The notes beneath the pieces are model-generated. The model worked only from the letters and a program-made list of their open reading frames with translations, did no database searches and was not told the origin of the DNA. The position numbers and the translations under genes are program-made. From Mycobacterium sp. (lineage in GTDB: Bacteria; Actinomycetota; Actinomycetes; Mycobacteriales; Mycobacteriaceae), in the NCBI GenBank assembly GCA_018401645.1, contig JAGYKK010000004.1, forward strand, positions 1 through 64,000: DNA of 64,000 nucleotides, written 5' to 3'. Shown piece after piece: positions 23,625 to 34,826 of this stretch. Each line of letters begins with the position of its first letter. Within the stretch, counting starts at the first letter, position 1.

Positions 23625-24227
23625 TCAGTCGCTGAGGGGTGGGTCGGCGGGGGCCGGTTCCGACACGGCGGGCGCGTTGGCCCGGATATCGGCAACCACC
23701 ACCACGCGCCGCGCCGGTTCGACACCCTCGCTCTCGCTTCGGGTGCCCGCGACGGCCGCTACGGCGTCGTGCACGATTTTGCGTTCAAACGGTGTCATCG
23801 GCGCGAGTTCCTCCCGCTGACCTGTCTCCAGCACGCGCCGTGCGACCTTGTCGCCCATCGCGGTCAACTCTTCCCGCCGGCGTCGGCGCCAGCCCGCAAC
23901 ATCAAGCATGAGCCTGCTGCGCTCACCGGTCTTATGATGCACCGCTAGCCGGGTGAGTTCCTGCAGTGCGTCCAGCACCTCGCCGCGGCGACCAACCAGT
24001 TTGGTCAGGTCCCCACCCCCGTCAATACTGACGATCGCCCGATCCCCCTCGACGTCGAGATCGATGTCGCCGTCGAAGTCCAGTAGGTCGAGGAATTCCT
24101 CGAGGTAGTCGCCGGCAATCTCGCCCTCGGCGACCAACCGGTCTTCGCGATTTCCGGTTTTCGTGGCCGGCGCCTCCGCGTCCTGGTTCGCCACGTCCCC
24201 GAAATCCTGGGTTTGTGTCTCGGTCAT
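23625..24227 (-). CDS. jag: Jag/KhpB-type R3H and KH domain RNA-binding protein
   Basis: 200-residue cytoplasmic RNA-binding protein. An acidic N-terminus (DYLEEFLDLLDFDGDIDLD) precedes the KH-like domain with KLVGRRGEVLDALQELTRLAV and the R3H domain with RRREELTAMGDKVARRV and PMTPFERKIVHDAVA. It always travels with yidC and rnpA and, in other bacteria, affects cell-wall synthesis and small-RNA metabolism. Start ATG 24227 is supported by GAAGGAGGGT seven bases upstream. The separate Jag_N domain of Firmicutes is absent, as is usual in actinobacteria. Confidence 0.93.
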   Translation of the reverse strand: MTETQTQDFGDVANQDAEAPATKTGNREDRLVAEGEIAGDYLEEFLDLLDFDGDIDLDVEGDRAIVSIDGGGDLTKLVGRRGEVLDALQELTRLAVHHKTGERSRLMLDVAGWRRRRREELTAMGDKVARRVLETGQREELAPMTPFERKIVHDAVAAVAGTRSESEGVEPARRVVVVADIRANAPAVSEPAPADPPLSD

Positions 24228-24263
24228 GCACACCCTCCTTCTCCCGCCGGATCACGATCCGGC

Positions 24264-25394
24264 TCAACGTTGGCGTTTGCGTTTCTTGGGCCGCGCGCCC
24301 GGTTGCGGTTTTCGATACGACGCAGTGGCACCGTTGGTCCCGGGTTTAACCACGCCATTGGAGCCGGCGGTTTTCGTCGGCGCGACCGGCGTGGTACCGG
24401 TCGTGGAATCGTCTCCCGCCACCGGGCCATCACCGTTTAACGATTCGTCAGCGGCCTCGAATCCCTCGTCCGATACCGCCTTGCGTGCCTTGGTCGGCTT
24501 GGCGCCCGGCGCGGGCGCGTTAGCGGATCGCCGCGCCAATTCCGCTTCGCGCTGCGCCTCTTCTTCCTTCTCAATTTTGCCGAAAACAAGGTGCTGTTGC
24601 CCGAATGTCCAGATGTTGTTGGACACCCAGTAGATAATGATCGCGATCGGCAGGAAGGGCCCGCCGACCACCACTCCCAGCGGAAACACATAGAGCGCAA
24701 GCTTGTTCATCAGTGCGGTTTGCGGATTGGCGGCGGCCTCGGGACTCTGCCGCTCAATGGAGGCTCGGCTGTTGAAATAGGTCGCTATCCCAGCAAGAAT
24801 CATGAGCGGTATCGACACAGCGGCCACGGCCGGTCGACTGAATACGGTGTAGGCGGCCAACCCGTGCTGCTGGGTGATTGCCGCGCCGATCGGCGCGCCA
24901 AAAAGGTTGGCGTCGAGAAAGTGGCCGACGTCGGCGGCGTTGAAAAAGTAGTTGCCGAGTGAGCGATTCTCGTCGACCGACAGACCCAATCTGCCAAAGC
25001 CGGTCTGCGTCCGGTTGAACGACATCAGCACGTGATAGAGCCCGAGGAACACCGGGATTTGAGCAAGCATAGGTAGACAGCCCAAGATCGGGTTGAATCC
25101 GTGCTCGCGTTGAAGCTTCTGCATCTCCAGCGCCATCCGCTGACGGTCCTTGCCGTACTTCTTCTGAAGCGCCTTGATCTGGGGCTGCAGCTCCTGCATC
25201 TGGCGTGTCGTCCGGATCTGCCGGACGAAGGGCTTGTAGAGCAGCGCGCGCAGGGTAAACACCAGGAACATCACCGTGAGTGCCCAGGCGAAAAAGTTCT
25301 CCGGGCCGATAATGGCCGCGAAAAGCTTGTACCAGAGCCACATGATTCCCGAGACCGGGTAATAGATGTAGTCGAGGCTGAACCAGTTAAACAC
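24264..25394 (-). CDS. yidC: Membrane protein insertase YidC
   Basis: 376-residue Oxa1/YidC/Alb3 insertase for inner-membrane proteins. The short N-terminus [19 protein letters not shown] leads into the first helix. The cytoplasmic loop [20 protein letters not shown] contains the hydrophilic-groove arginine, and further helices are [29 protein letters not shown] and [16 protein letters not shown], with [11 protein letters not shown] after them. A long basic tail ends RPKKRKRQR, which may contact ribosomes. I choose GTG 25394 because it matches the mycobacterial N-terminus; the frame extends to 25484 but that part overlaps yidD. Actinobacterial members lack the large periplasmic domain. Confidence 0.95.
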   Translation of the reverse strand: MFNWFSLDYIYYPVSGIMWLWYKLFAAIIGPENFFAWALTVMFLVFTLRALLYKPFVRQIRTTRQMQELQPQIKALQKKYGKDRQRMALEMQKLQREHGFNPILGCLPMLAQIPVFLGLYHVLMSFNRTQTGFGRLGLSVDENRSLGNYFFNAADVGHFLDANLFGAPIGAAITQQHGLAAYTVFSRPAVAAVSIPLMILAGIATYFNSRASIERQSPEAAANPQTALMNKLALYVFPLGVVVGGPFLPIAIIIYWVSNNIWTFGQQHLVFGKIEKEEEAQREAELARRSANAPAPGAKPTKARKAVSDEGFEAADESLNGDGPVAGDDSTTGTTPVAPTKTAGSNGVVKPGTNGATASYRKPQPGARPKKRKRQR

Positions 25395-25695
25395 GTGCGC
25401 TCCTGACCTCGGGTTGCGGGCCGCCATCAGACCCGACGCACCGTTGGGGTATCGGGTCCCATCCTCCGCTACGCCACGGCCCACACCGCGCCAACCGCCG
25501 CAATGCCAACCAGCATCCCCGAAGAAGGCCGTACTCGGTGAGGGCCTCCACCGCGTACTGGCTGCATGTCGGTATAAATCGGCATGACGGCGTCCGGAAC
25601 GGGGAGATCATGTGCCGGTAGATGCCGATCGCCGCAATCACAGCGCGCAGGGGGATGTCCGCGATCCGGGACGCGGCGTGGCCGGTGCTGCTCAT
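25387..25695 (-). CDS. yidD: YidD membrane protein insertion efficiency factor
   Basis: 102-residue protein of the YidD family, thought to assist YidC. The signature is [27 protein letters not shown], with three conserved cysteines, followed by the helical [19 protein letters not shown] and GGWDPIP. Start ATG 25695 overlaps the rnpA stop (ATGA), and its end overlaps the yidC start by eight bases. It is on the conserved rpmH-rnpA-yidD-yidC strand. Confidence 0.95.
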   Translation of the reverse strand: MSSTGHAASRIADIPLRAVIAAIGIYRHMISPFRTPSCRFIPTCSQYAVEALTEYGLLRGCWLALRRLARCGPWRSGGWDPIPQRCVGSDGGPQPEVRSARV

Positions 25696-26054
25696 TGCTT
25701 GGGTTCCATCAGAAGATGGGCGCGTCGGACGCCGGCCCGTAACTGCTGCTCCAATACCGGTGTTGCCGTCGTGCGACTGCTCGGTAAAGCCCGAATGACG
25801 ATCCGGTCGGCCGGATGCAGTTCGTCGACGACCGCGCGTGCCGCGTGTCGGAGCCGACGCGCAACCCGGTGCCGATCAACCGATCCCCCAACAGATTTCG
25901 CGACAATCAATCCGATCAGCGGTGCCCCGCTCAAATTCTGGTCGGCTTGGCGACGAGCGTGTACAACAATGGCCGATTGTGGCGCTCGAACGCCGCTTCG
26001 CACCGCGAGCCCGAATTCCGCAGACCGCCTCATCCGGTATTTGGCCGGCAGCAC
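25692..26054 (-). CDS. rnpA: Ribonuclease P protein component
   Basis: 120-residue basic protein that partners the M1 RNA in 5' maturation of tRNA. The RNR-type motif is [18 protein letters not shown], preceded by [12 protein letters not shown] and followed by [12 protein letters not shown]. The start is GTG 26054, giving [14 protein letters not shown], which fits M. tuberculosis RnpA (125 residues); the frame is open up to 26270 but that would overlap rpmH entirely. Confidence 0.96.
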   Translation of the reverse strand: MLPAKYRMRRSAEFGLAVRSGVRAPQSAIVVHARRQADQNLSGAPLIGLIVAKSVGGSVDRHRVARRLRHAARAVVDELHPADRIVIRALPSSRTTATPVLEQQLRAGVRRAHLLMEPKQ

Positions 26055-26071
26055 TGTGCGTTGCCTTGAAT

Positions 26072-26215
26072 TCAGGCGGTCAGGGAACCGCGGCCTTTGC
26101 GGCGCCGTGCGGTCACGATCGCCCGGCCCGCTCGAGTCCGCATGCGCAACCGAAAGCCATGGACCCTGGCCCGCCGACGGTTGTTCGGCTGGAATGTCCG
26201 TTTGCCCTTGGCCAC
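26072..26215 (-). CDS. rpmH: 50S ribosomal protein L34
   Basis: 47 residues, read directly from the sequence: [20 protein letters not shown], then [18 protein letters not shown] and RKGRGSLTA. This is the complete L34 family with its very basic composition. The start is GTG at 26215, the stop TGA at 26072-26074, and rnpA starts 17 bases downstream. It is the first gene of the leftward operon from the dnaA upstream region. Confidence 0.97.
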   Translation of the reverse strand: MAKGKRTFQPNNRRRARVHGFRLRMRTRAGRAIVTARRRKGRGSLTA

Positions 26216-26660
26216 GGCGTTCTCTCCTCATCACGGTTGGCAGCCCCGACCCAGTGGTGCTGTGGCACATTCCCGGGTAATCGAACTACCTCTGTCTAAA
26301 ACCCTGCTCGAGCCGGCGCAGGCCGCAAAGGCCTGTCACTGCCGTACCGCCGATGTCTGGTGGCCTTTCGAGGGTACTGAGGTCACTTCCGCAGGTCAAA
26401 CCACGATGTCGGGATTCCCCGGTTCGCGTTCCACTAACCCGGGGTTTACCGGTTGGCACGCGTCAAGAAACCTGTTAACTTCTGGCTGGACGGGGCATGT
26501 CCGACTCAATTTTTAGTGGATTCCCCGTTGCTGGACAGTTAACACTAATAAGCTTCGGCAACGAACTTCCTTACCTGTACACACCTGTGGATAACCATGT
26601 GGACAGTTTTGGCACGGTTCTCCATGTCGCTGACTGATATCGAAGCAGGGGGATTTTTCG
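26216..26660. promoter_or_regulatory. Divergent rpmH-dnaA promoter region with DnaA boxes
   Basis: 445 bases without a gene, less GC-rich than the surroundings. It must contain the promoters of rpmH (leftward) and dnaA (rightward). Two DnaA-box-like sites lie close to dnaA: TGTGGATAA at 26586-26594 (reverse of the consensus TTATCCACA) and TGTGGACAG at 26598-26606 (one mismatch to the mycobacterial TTGTCCACA family). They suggest DnaA autoregulation. I did not identify -10/-35 elements with confidence. Confidence 0.75.
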
Positions 26661-28175
26661 TTGGTCGATGATCCCGCTTCCGACTTCGCCACGGTTTGGC
26701 GATCGGTTGTCTCCGAACTCAACGGTGATGTCCCCCGTCCTGGCGAGCCGATCACATCCCCGGGCTACCCGGTCTCGTTACTTGACCCGCCGTTGACACC
26801 ACAACAACGAGCCTGGCTCAAACTTGTCCAGCCGTTAACCATTGCGGAAGGCTTCGCGCTACTCTCCGTTCCCAGTTCCTTCGTCCAGAACGAAATCGAA
26901 CGTCACCTGCGAACACCAATAGTTGACGCCCTGAGCAGGCGGCTCGGCCAGCGTGTGGAGTTGGGCGTTCGAATCGAACCCGCCGCCGACGGTTCCGGCG
27001 ACCCTGTTCGCGACTCTGATATCTCCGGGGACGCCGAACTCGATGAGGTTGACGAGGACCGCGAAGCGCTGGCCAGCGCCCACGAAAGTTGGCCTGGCTA
27101 TTTCACCGAGCGGCCGCGGGCCGAATCATCCGATGCCGGCATTGAAACTAGCCTGAACAGGCGATACACGTTCGATACGTTCATTATCGGAGCATCGAAT
27201 CGGTTCGCGCATGCTGCCGCCCTCGCTATTTCGGAAGCCCCCGCTCGGGCTTACAACCCATTGTTCATCTGGGGTGAATCAGGACTCGGGAAAACCCACC
27301 TGCTCCACGCCGCCGGTAACTATGCACAACGGCTTTTTCCCGGAATGCGCGTCAAATACGTCTCGACCGAGGAATTTACCAACGACTTCATCAACTCTTT
27401 GCGCGATGACCGCCGGGTCGCCTTCAAGCGGAGCTATCGCGAAATCGACGTTCTCTTGGTTGACGACATTCAATTCATCGAAGGCAAGGAAGGTATCCAG
27501 GAAGAGTTCTTCCATACTTTCAATACTCTGCACAACGCCAATAAGCAGATCGTGATTTCCTCAGACCGTCCCCCGAAACAGCTCGCGACACTCGAGGACC
27601 GACTACGGACCCGCTTCGAATGGGGCCTGATCACTGATGTCCAGCCACCTGAGCTGGAGACGCGTATCGCCATTTTGCGCAAGAAGGCGCAAATGGAACG
27701 ACTCGACGTCCCTGACGACGTCCTCGAACTGATCGCCAGCAGCATTGAGCGCAATATTCGTGAACTCGAAGGTGCCCTGATACGGGTCACCGCCTTCGCA
27801 TCACTGAACAAGACCCCCATCACAACGTCACTGGCCGAGGTTGTTCTGCGGGACTTAGTTGCCGACGCCGGCACCATGCAGATCAGCGCCGCCGTCATCA
27901 TGGCCGCAACTGCCGATTATTTTGACACCACCGTTGAAGAGTTGCGCGGTCCCGGGAAGACCCGCGCCCTGGCCCAATCGAGGCAGATCGCGATGTATCT
28001 CTGCCGAGAACTCACTGATCTATCGCTACCTAAAATCGGCCAGGCCTTCGGCCGCGATCACACGACAGTGATGTACGCCCAGCGGAAAATCCTCGGCGAA
28101 ATGGCACACCGGCGCGAGATCTTCGATCACGTCAAGGAACTCACAACCCGGATCCGGCAGCGTTCCAAGCGCTGA
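26661..28175 (+). CDS. dnaA: Chromosomal replication initiator DnaA
   Basis: 504-residue AAA+ initiator that binds DnaA boxes and opens oriC. Domain I is residues 1-90 ([20 protein letters not shown]); an acidic linker follows; domain III begins [20 protein letters not shown], with Walker [12 protein letters not shown] and Walker [13 protein letters not shown]; domain IV contains the signature [15 protein letters not shown]. The start is TTG 26661, which aligns with the VDDPASDF N-terminus of mycobacterial DnaA and has AGCAGGGGGA upstream. Intact. Confidence 0.98.
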   Translation: MVDDPASDFATVWRSVVSELNGDVPRPGEPITSPGYPVSLLDPPLTPQQRAWLKLVQPLTIAEGFALLSVPSSFVQNEIERHLRTPIVDALSRRLGQRVELGVRIEPAADGSGDPVRDSDISGDAELDEVDEDREALASAHESWPGYFTERPRAESSDAGIETSLNRRYTFDTFIIGASNRFAHAAALAISEAPARAYNPLFIWGESGLGKTHLLHAAGNYAQRLFPGMRVKYVSTEEFTNDFINSLRDDRRVAFKRSYREIDVLLVDDIQFIEGKEGIQEEFFHTFNTLHNANKQIVISSDRPPKQLATLEDRLRTRFEWGLITDVQPPELETRIAILRKKAQMERLDVPDDVLELIASSIERNIRELEGALIRVTAFASLNKTPITTSLAEVVLRDLVADAGTMQISAAVIMAATADYFDTTVEELRGPGKTRALAQSRQIAMYLCRELTDLSLPKIGQAFGRDHTTVMYAQRKILGEMAHRREIFDHVKELTTRIRQRSKR

Positions 28176-28623
28176 TTGCGCCAACGGTGCCAGACAAATC
28201 CAAAAAACTTTGGCCCCTTCCGTCACAACAACCACGAGTCTGGCGCTGTTGACAGGCTGTTAGCAACTATCGGGACAATGTCGGACGGGACTCCACAAAG
28301 CGCGGACAACCCGCCGCGGCGCACAACCGACAAGCACAAAAGTCCCTTCTATCCACAATCCCCGCACATCCCATCACGATGCTCTACCAGGTCAACCATC
28401 CGACCCCTAACAACTTCCACACCCCCTACTACTACTGCTGTTATCTATTCATTTATCTCCCTCTAGAAGAACGGTCCTGGGGACGAACCCTGCCCGCCGC
28501 CGAAAATCGGACTCGAAGACCACTGTCAGCCCGGCCGAATAGCTTTCAAGATGGCCACGAACGCTCTACGGTTCACCTGACGGCAATGCTCGGCAGCCGT
28601 GGCCGGGGTAACGAAGGGACGCT
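28176..28623. other. oriC: Origin of replication oriC (dnaA-dnaN intergenic)
   Basis: 448 bases between dnaA and dnaN, the oriC location in mycobacteria. Visible: a near-consensus DnaA box CTATCCACA at 28349-28357, a weaker one at 28413-28421, and a markedly AT-rich stretch from about 28400 to 28470. Next to the weak box is CTACTACTACTGCT (28426-28439), which on the other strand reads TAG-TAG-TAG, like the DnaA-trio element used for strand opening. The right part to 28623 carries the dnaN leader. No gene is seen. Confidence 0.88.
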
Positions 28624-29826
28624 ATGGACGTGGCAACCACGATGGTTGACTCCGACTTGAAGTTTCGGCTGGCCAGGGACGATTTTGCCGAGGCTGTTGC
28701 CTGGGTGGCCCGCATCCTGCCGGCTAAGCAACCGTCCCGTCCGATTTTGGCGGGTGTCCTGATAACCGGGTCCGATGACGGCCTGACCATCACCGGTTTT
28801 GATTCGGACGTCTCCGCCGAAGTCCAGGTGCCGGCTGAAATCGCTTCCGCCGGAGCTGTTTTGGTGTCCGGACGGTTGTTGTCGGAGATCACCAGATCGT
28901 TGCCGGCCAAACCCGTCGAGGTAAGTGTCGAGGGCTCTCGGATGTTGCTGAACTGCGGGAGTGCGAAATTTTCGCTGCCCACCATGCCGGTCGAGGACTA
29001 TCCGACGTTGCCTGCACTGCCGGCGGAGACCGGTGTGGTTCCGGCCGACCTGTTCGCTGAGGCGGTGGGACAGGTTGCCATTGCAGCTGGCCGGGATGAT
29101 CAGATTTCGATGTTGACAGGTATCCGGATGGAGATCTCCGGCGCCAAAGTCGTTTTGGCGGCAACCGACCGTTTTCGGTTGGCAGTGCGCGAACTGACCT
29201 GGTCAACGGCGTCACCGGACGTTGATGCCGCTGTTCTGGTGCCCGCCAAAATGCTCGCCGAGGCCGCGAAAGCGGTTACTTCCGGATCAGATGTGCACTT
29301 GGCTCTGGGGACCGGTGCCGCAGTCGGTGACGCTCGTCTACTGGGCATGCGCAGTGCCGGCAAGCGCAGCACGACAAGTCTGCTCGAAAACGAATTTCCG
29401 AAGTTCCGCCAACTACTTCCAGGCGAACATACGGCGATGGCGACCGTCGGAATCATCGAGTTGGTCGAAGCAATCAAACGGGTCGCCCTGGTCGCCGATC
29501 GCGGCGCGCAGGTGCGCATGGAGTTCAGTCCGGATTCCCTGCGACTCTCCGCGGGCGCGGATGGAGTCGGTTCGGCCGAGGAAGAACTTGCGGTGGAGTT
29601 CGCCGGTGAGCCGCTGACCATTGCGTTTAATCCCATTTACCTCACTGACGGCCTTGGCTCCCTGCACTGTGAGCGGGTGGTGTTCGGATTCACCACCTCC
29701 AACAAACCCGCCGTACTCCGGCCTTTCGGTCAGGGGGGAGATCCCGAATACAGCGGCCCGGGCCCCTTCCCCGCCGGCCAGACCGATTACGTGTATCTAT
29801 TAATGCCGGTCCGCCTGCCGGGCTGA
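28624..29826 (+). CDS. dnaN: DNA polymerase III beta subunit (sliding clamp)
   Basis: 400-residue clamp subunit that dimerises around DNA and tethers polymerase III. Three clamp domains are recognisable: [12 protein letters not shown] at the first; [20 protein letters not shown] joining to the second; and [26 protein letters not shown] and [10 protein letters not shown] in the second and third. The C-terminus [13 protein letters not shown] is the conserved end that helps form the client-binding pocket. Start ATG 28624 as in other mycobacteria. Intact. Confidence 0.98.
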   Translation: MDVATTMVDSDLKFRLARDDFAEAVAWVARILPAKQPSRPILAGVLITGSDDGLTITGFDSDVSAEVQVPAEIASAGAVLVSGRLLSEITRSLPAKPVEVSVEGSRMLLNCGSAKFSLPTMPVEDYPTLPALPAETGVVPADLFAEAVGQVAIAAGRDDQISMLTGIRMEISGAKVVLAATDRFRLAVRELTWSTASPDVDAAVLVPAKMLAEAAKAVTSGSDVHLALGTGAAVGDARLLGMRSAGKRSTTSLLENEFPKFRQLLPGEHTAMATVGIIELVEAIKRVALVADRGAQVRMEFSPDSLRLSAGADGVGSAEEELAVEFAGEPLTIAFNPIYLTDGLGSLHCERVVFGFTTSNKPAVLRPFGQGGDPEYSGPGPFPAGQTDYVYLLMPVRLPG

Positions 29827-29856
29827 TCGCACACCCACTCAACGAAAGAGATAAAC

Positions 29857-30750
29857 ATGCAGATGGGTTTGATCGGCCTCGGTAAAATGGGTTTCAACAT
29901 GCGCCAACGCCTTCGCGAGGGCGGGCATGACGTGGTCGGCTACGACCCACGTCCAGAGGTATCCGACGTCGCGACACTGGCCGGACTCGCCGAAAAACTG
30001 GAAACGCCCCGGACGGTCTGGGTGATGGTGCCTTCTGGTCCGGTCACGAACGAGACGGTGGTGTCACTCGCCGGGGTCTTGAGCTCCGGAGATCTTGTGG
30101 TCGATGGCGGTAACTCGCGCTACACCGAGGATGCGCCACACGCCGCACTACTGGCCGAACGGGGAATCGGATTCATCGACGCCGGGGTTTCCGGAGGCAT
30201 CTGGGGTCTGACGGAAGGCTACGGTCTGATGGTCGGGGGTAGCGACTCGGACGTTGCCCGGGTAATGCCAATTTTCGACACTCTGCGTCCACCCGGTCCC
30301 GCCGCGGACGGTTTCGTTCACGCCGGACCGGTAGGCGCGGGCCACTACGCGAAAATGGTCCATAACGGAATCGAATACGGCTTGATGATGGCCTATGCCG
30401 AAGGCTATGAACTCCTTGCCGCCGAACCTTTGATCACTGACACCCAGGCGGTTATTCAAGCCTGGACGAACGGAACCGTTGTACGCTCCTGGCTGCAACA
30501 ACTGCTCGCAAAGGCCCTCAGTGAGGATCCCGCCTTCTCCGATATCTCTGATTACACCGAGGATTCAGGCGAGGGCCGTTGGACAGTGGAGGAGGCGATT
30601 AATCACCGCGTCCCCACGCCGGTTATTGCGGCTTCGCTATTCGCCCGCTTCGCTTCCCGACAAGAGCAATCCCCCACGATGAAGGCTGTTTCGGCGCTGA
30701 GGAACCAGTTCGGCGGCCACGCCGTCAAACGGACTCCACTGTCCGGCTGA
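29857..30750 (+). CDS. gnd: 6-phosphogluconate dehydrogenase, decarboxylating (short form)
   Basis: 297-residue oxidoreductase that converts 6-phosphogluconate to ribulose 5-phosphate and CO2. It has the dinucleotide loop [23 protein letters not shown], the substrate motif [13 protein letters not shown] and the catalytic Lys region [16 protein letters not shown]. It is the short bacterial type (about 300 residues instead of 470). It lies 30 bases after dnaN and 20 before recF; I recall gnd in this place in M. smegmatis but not in M. tuberculosis. Start ATG 29857 is preceded by GAAAGAGA. Confidence 0.95.
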   Translation: MQMGLIGLGKMGFNMRQRLREGGHDVVGYDPRPEVSDVATLAGLAEKLETPRTVWVMVPSGPVTNETVVSLAGVLSSGDLVVDGGNSRYTEDAPHAALLAERGIGFIDAGVSGGIWGLTEGYGLMVGGSDSDVARVMPIFDTLRPPGPAADGFVHAGPVGAGHYAKMVHNGIEYGLMMAYAEGYELLAAEPLITDTQAVIQAWTNGTVVRSWLQQLLAKALSEDPAFSDISDYTEDSGEGRWTVEEAINHRVPTPVIAASLFARFASRQEQSPTMKAVSALRNQFGGHAVKRTPLSG

Positions 30751-30770
30751 CGGACTACAGGACCGACCCG

Positions 30771-31919
30771 ATGTACGTCCGCCATCTTGGCCTCCGCAAT
30801 TTTCGATCATGGGCCGATGTTGATTTGGAACTAGCGCCCGGACGAACAGTATTTGTCGGACCAAATGGATTCGGGAAAACAAATCTTGTTGAAGCCCTTT
30901 GGTACTGCGCAACCCTTGGATCACACCGAGTGGCCAACGACGCGCCCTTGATTCGAGTCGGTGCGGATTGCGCGATCATTTCGACCATTGTCGTCAGCGA
31001 AGGTCGTGAACTGGCTGTTGACCTGGAAATCGCCGCCGGACGAGCCAATAAGGGCAGGCTGAACCGGTCTCCGGTCCGCGGAACCCGGGAGGTGCTCGGC
31101 GCTGTCCGCGCGGTGCTGTTCGCTCCGGAGGATCTAGCACTGGTTCGTGGCGATCCCAGCGAGCGCCGACGCTATCTCGACGAACTCGCGACGGTTCGGC
31201 GGCCCATGATTGCTGCCGTGCGCGCCGACTATGACAAAACACTGCGGCAGCGAACCGCACTGCTGAAGTCGGCAGGCGGTGGAAGATTCCGGGCAGACCC
31301 GGGGTTGCTCGACACCCTGGACATTTGGGACGGCCAGTTGGCAGTCCACGGCGCCGAATTGATGGCAGCACGGTTGGAACTGGTGAACCTGCTGGCACCC
31401 CAGGTGGAAAAGGCCTATCAGCTGTTGGCCCCCTCGTCGCGGCTTACGGTTACATTGTTTATCGGTCCGGTATCGGATCGACGGATCAGACCGCCGGTAC
31501 CAGGGAACTGGAAAAAGAACTCCTTGCCGCGCTGGCACATCGGCGGGACGCCGAACTTGACCGCGGGGTGTGCTTAGTAGGTCCGCACCGCGACGACCTC
31601 GAGTTGAACCTCGGCGACCAACCAGCGAAGGGCTTCGCCAGTCACGGCGAATCCTGGTCAATGGCCCTGGCGTTACGGTTGGCCTCCTACGAACTGTTGC
31701 GCACCGAGGGCAGCGAACCCGTACTCATACTCGACGATGTGTTCGCCGAACTGGACGATTCCCGTCGCCGGGCGCTCGCCAGCGTTGCAGCCGGAGCCGA
31801 ACAGGTCTTGGTTACGGCGGCTGTCGCCGAGGACATTCCCACCGACTGGGACGCCACCCGCATCGGGATCACTCTGCGCGACGACGACGCCGGTCGGGCC
31901 TCGGCGGTGGTGATGTGGA
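30771..31919 (+). pseudogene. recF: Recombination mediator RecF, frameshifted
   Basis: SMC-like ATPase that acts with RecO/RecR at gaps. The first frame from ATG 30771 gives [20 protein letters not shown], Walker [15 protein letters not shown] and the [10 protein letters not shown] region, to QLLAPSSR near 31440. There the protein moves to another frame: [40 protein letters not shown], then the Walker [13 protein letters not shown], ending GRASAVVM. The shift fits a one-base deletion between 31440 and 31470. No stop follows; one extra G at 31917-31918 would explain this, since without it the text reads ATG-TGA. As it stands the C-terminal half is fused in frame to dciA. Confidence 0.9.
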
Positions 31920-32527
31920 GCGAGTCCGGCGATCCGCGCCAACCAGATCCCACTGAGCCCGAAGATCAGGGCACCGCCGCCCGCCCGCCCGCGCCGCCGG
32001 AGCATCTCGCGGCCCTGCCCGGGATGGACCTGGTGCGGCGCGCCCTGGAAGAAGCTCGGGCCTCGGCCCGGGGGTTGGGAAAGGAGGTCGGCCACGGCCG
32101 CAGTTCACCGGGGCGGCGCCGCACGGTTCCGCAGGGTGGGCGGCGGCGCTGGTCGGGACCGGGACCGGACTCGCGCGATCCGCAACCCCTCGGCCCGGCG
32201 GCCCGCGAACTGGCGAATACCAATGGTTGGTCACCCAAGGTCGCCGAGGGGACCGTCTTCGCGCAGTGGGCGTCGGTGGTTGGAGAACAAATTGCCGAAC
32301 ACGCACAGCCGACGGTGCTGCGCGACGGCATCCTCAGTGTTTCGGCTGAGTCCACTGCCTGGGCGACCCAACTACGCCTGGTGCAGGCGCAGTTACTTGC
32401 AAAAATTGCCGCCGCTGTCGGGGAGGGTGTGGTGACCAGGCTCAAGATTTCCGGCCCCACCGCCCCGTCGTGGCGTAAGGGCACCCGCCACATTTCCGGG
32501 CGGGGCCCGCGCGATACCTACGGTTGA
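31913..32527 (+). CDS. DciA-family (DUF721) helicase-loading protein, Rv0004-like
   Basis: About 204 residues of the DUF721/DciA family, the ancestral bacterial factor that binds the replicative helicase DnaB at initiation. A disordered, basic N-terminal region ([20 protein letters not shown], then Gly/Arg-rich, RSWSGPGPD-like) precedes the conserved domain: [40 protein letters not shown] and a C-terminus [13 protein letters not shown] nearly identical to Rv0004. The start is uncertain: ATG 31913 is used, but a GTG overlapping the recF stop is likely if an extra G is present at 31917. Its frame is continuous with the recF 3' half. Confidence 0.85.
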   Translation: MWSESGDPRQPDPTEPEDQGTAARPPAPPEHLAALPGMDLVRRALEEARASARGLGKEVGHGRSSPGRRRTVPQGGRRRWSGPGPDSRDPQPLGPAARELANTNGWSPKVAEGTVFAQWASVVGEQIAEHAQPTVLRDGILSVSAESTAWATQLRLVQAQLLAKIAAAVGEGVVTRLKISGPTAPSWRKGTRHISGRGPRDTYG

Positions 32528-32723
32528 GCCGGCTGCGGCGCCCCGTCACCACAGTCGCCTCAGGGCCGCCAGAATGCCGCTGATGGCCACGTCAAGCGTC
32601 CGGAGGCATCTTTGCCCGCGATATTCCCTGCACGGCGCAATTAGGTGTGTAGAAACGCCGCCGCAGGGTCGGTGCTGTCCGTGCTTGGCAGTAGACTGGA
32701 CGGACAACGCGGGTCATCGCTGA

Positions 32724-34790
<2,067 letters not shown>

Positions 34791-34826
34791 TCCCCCGCCG
34801 AGCCCGAACGCCACCAAGAGGATTCG

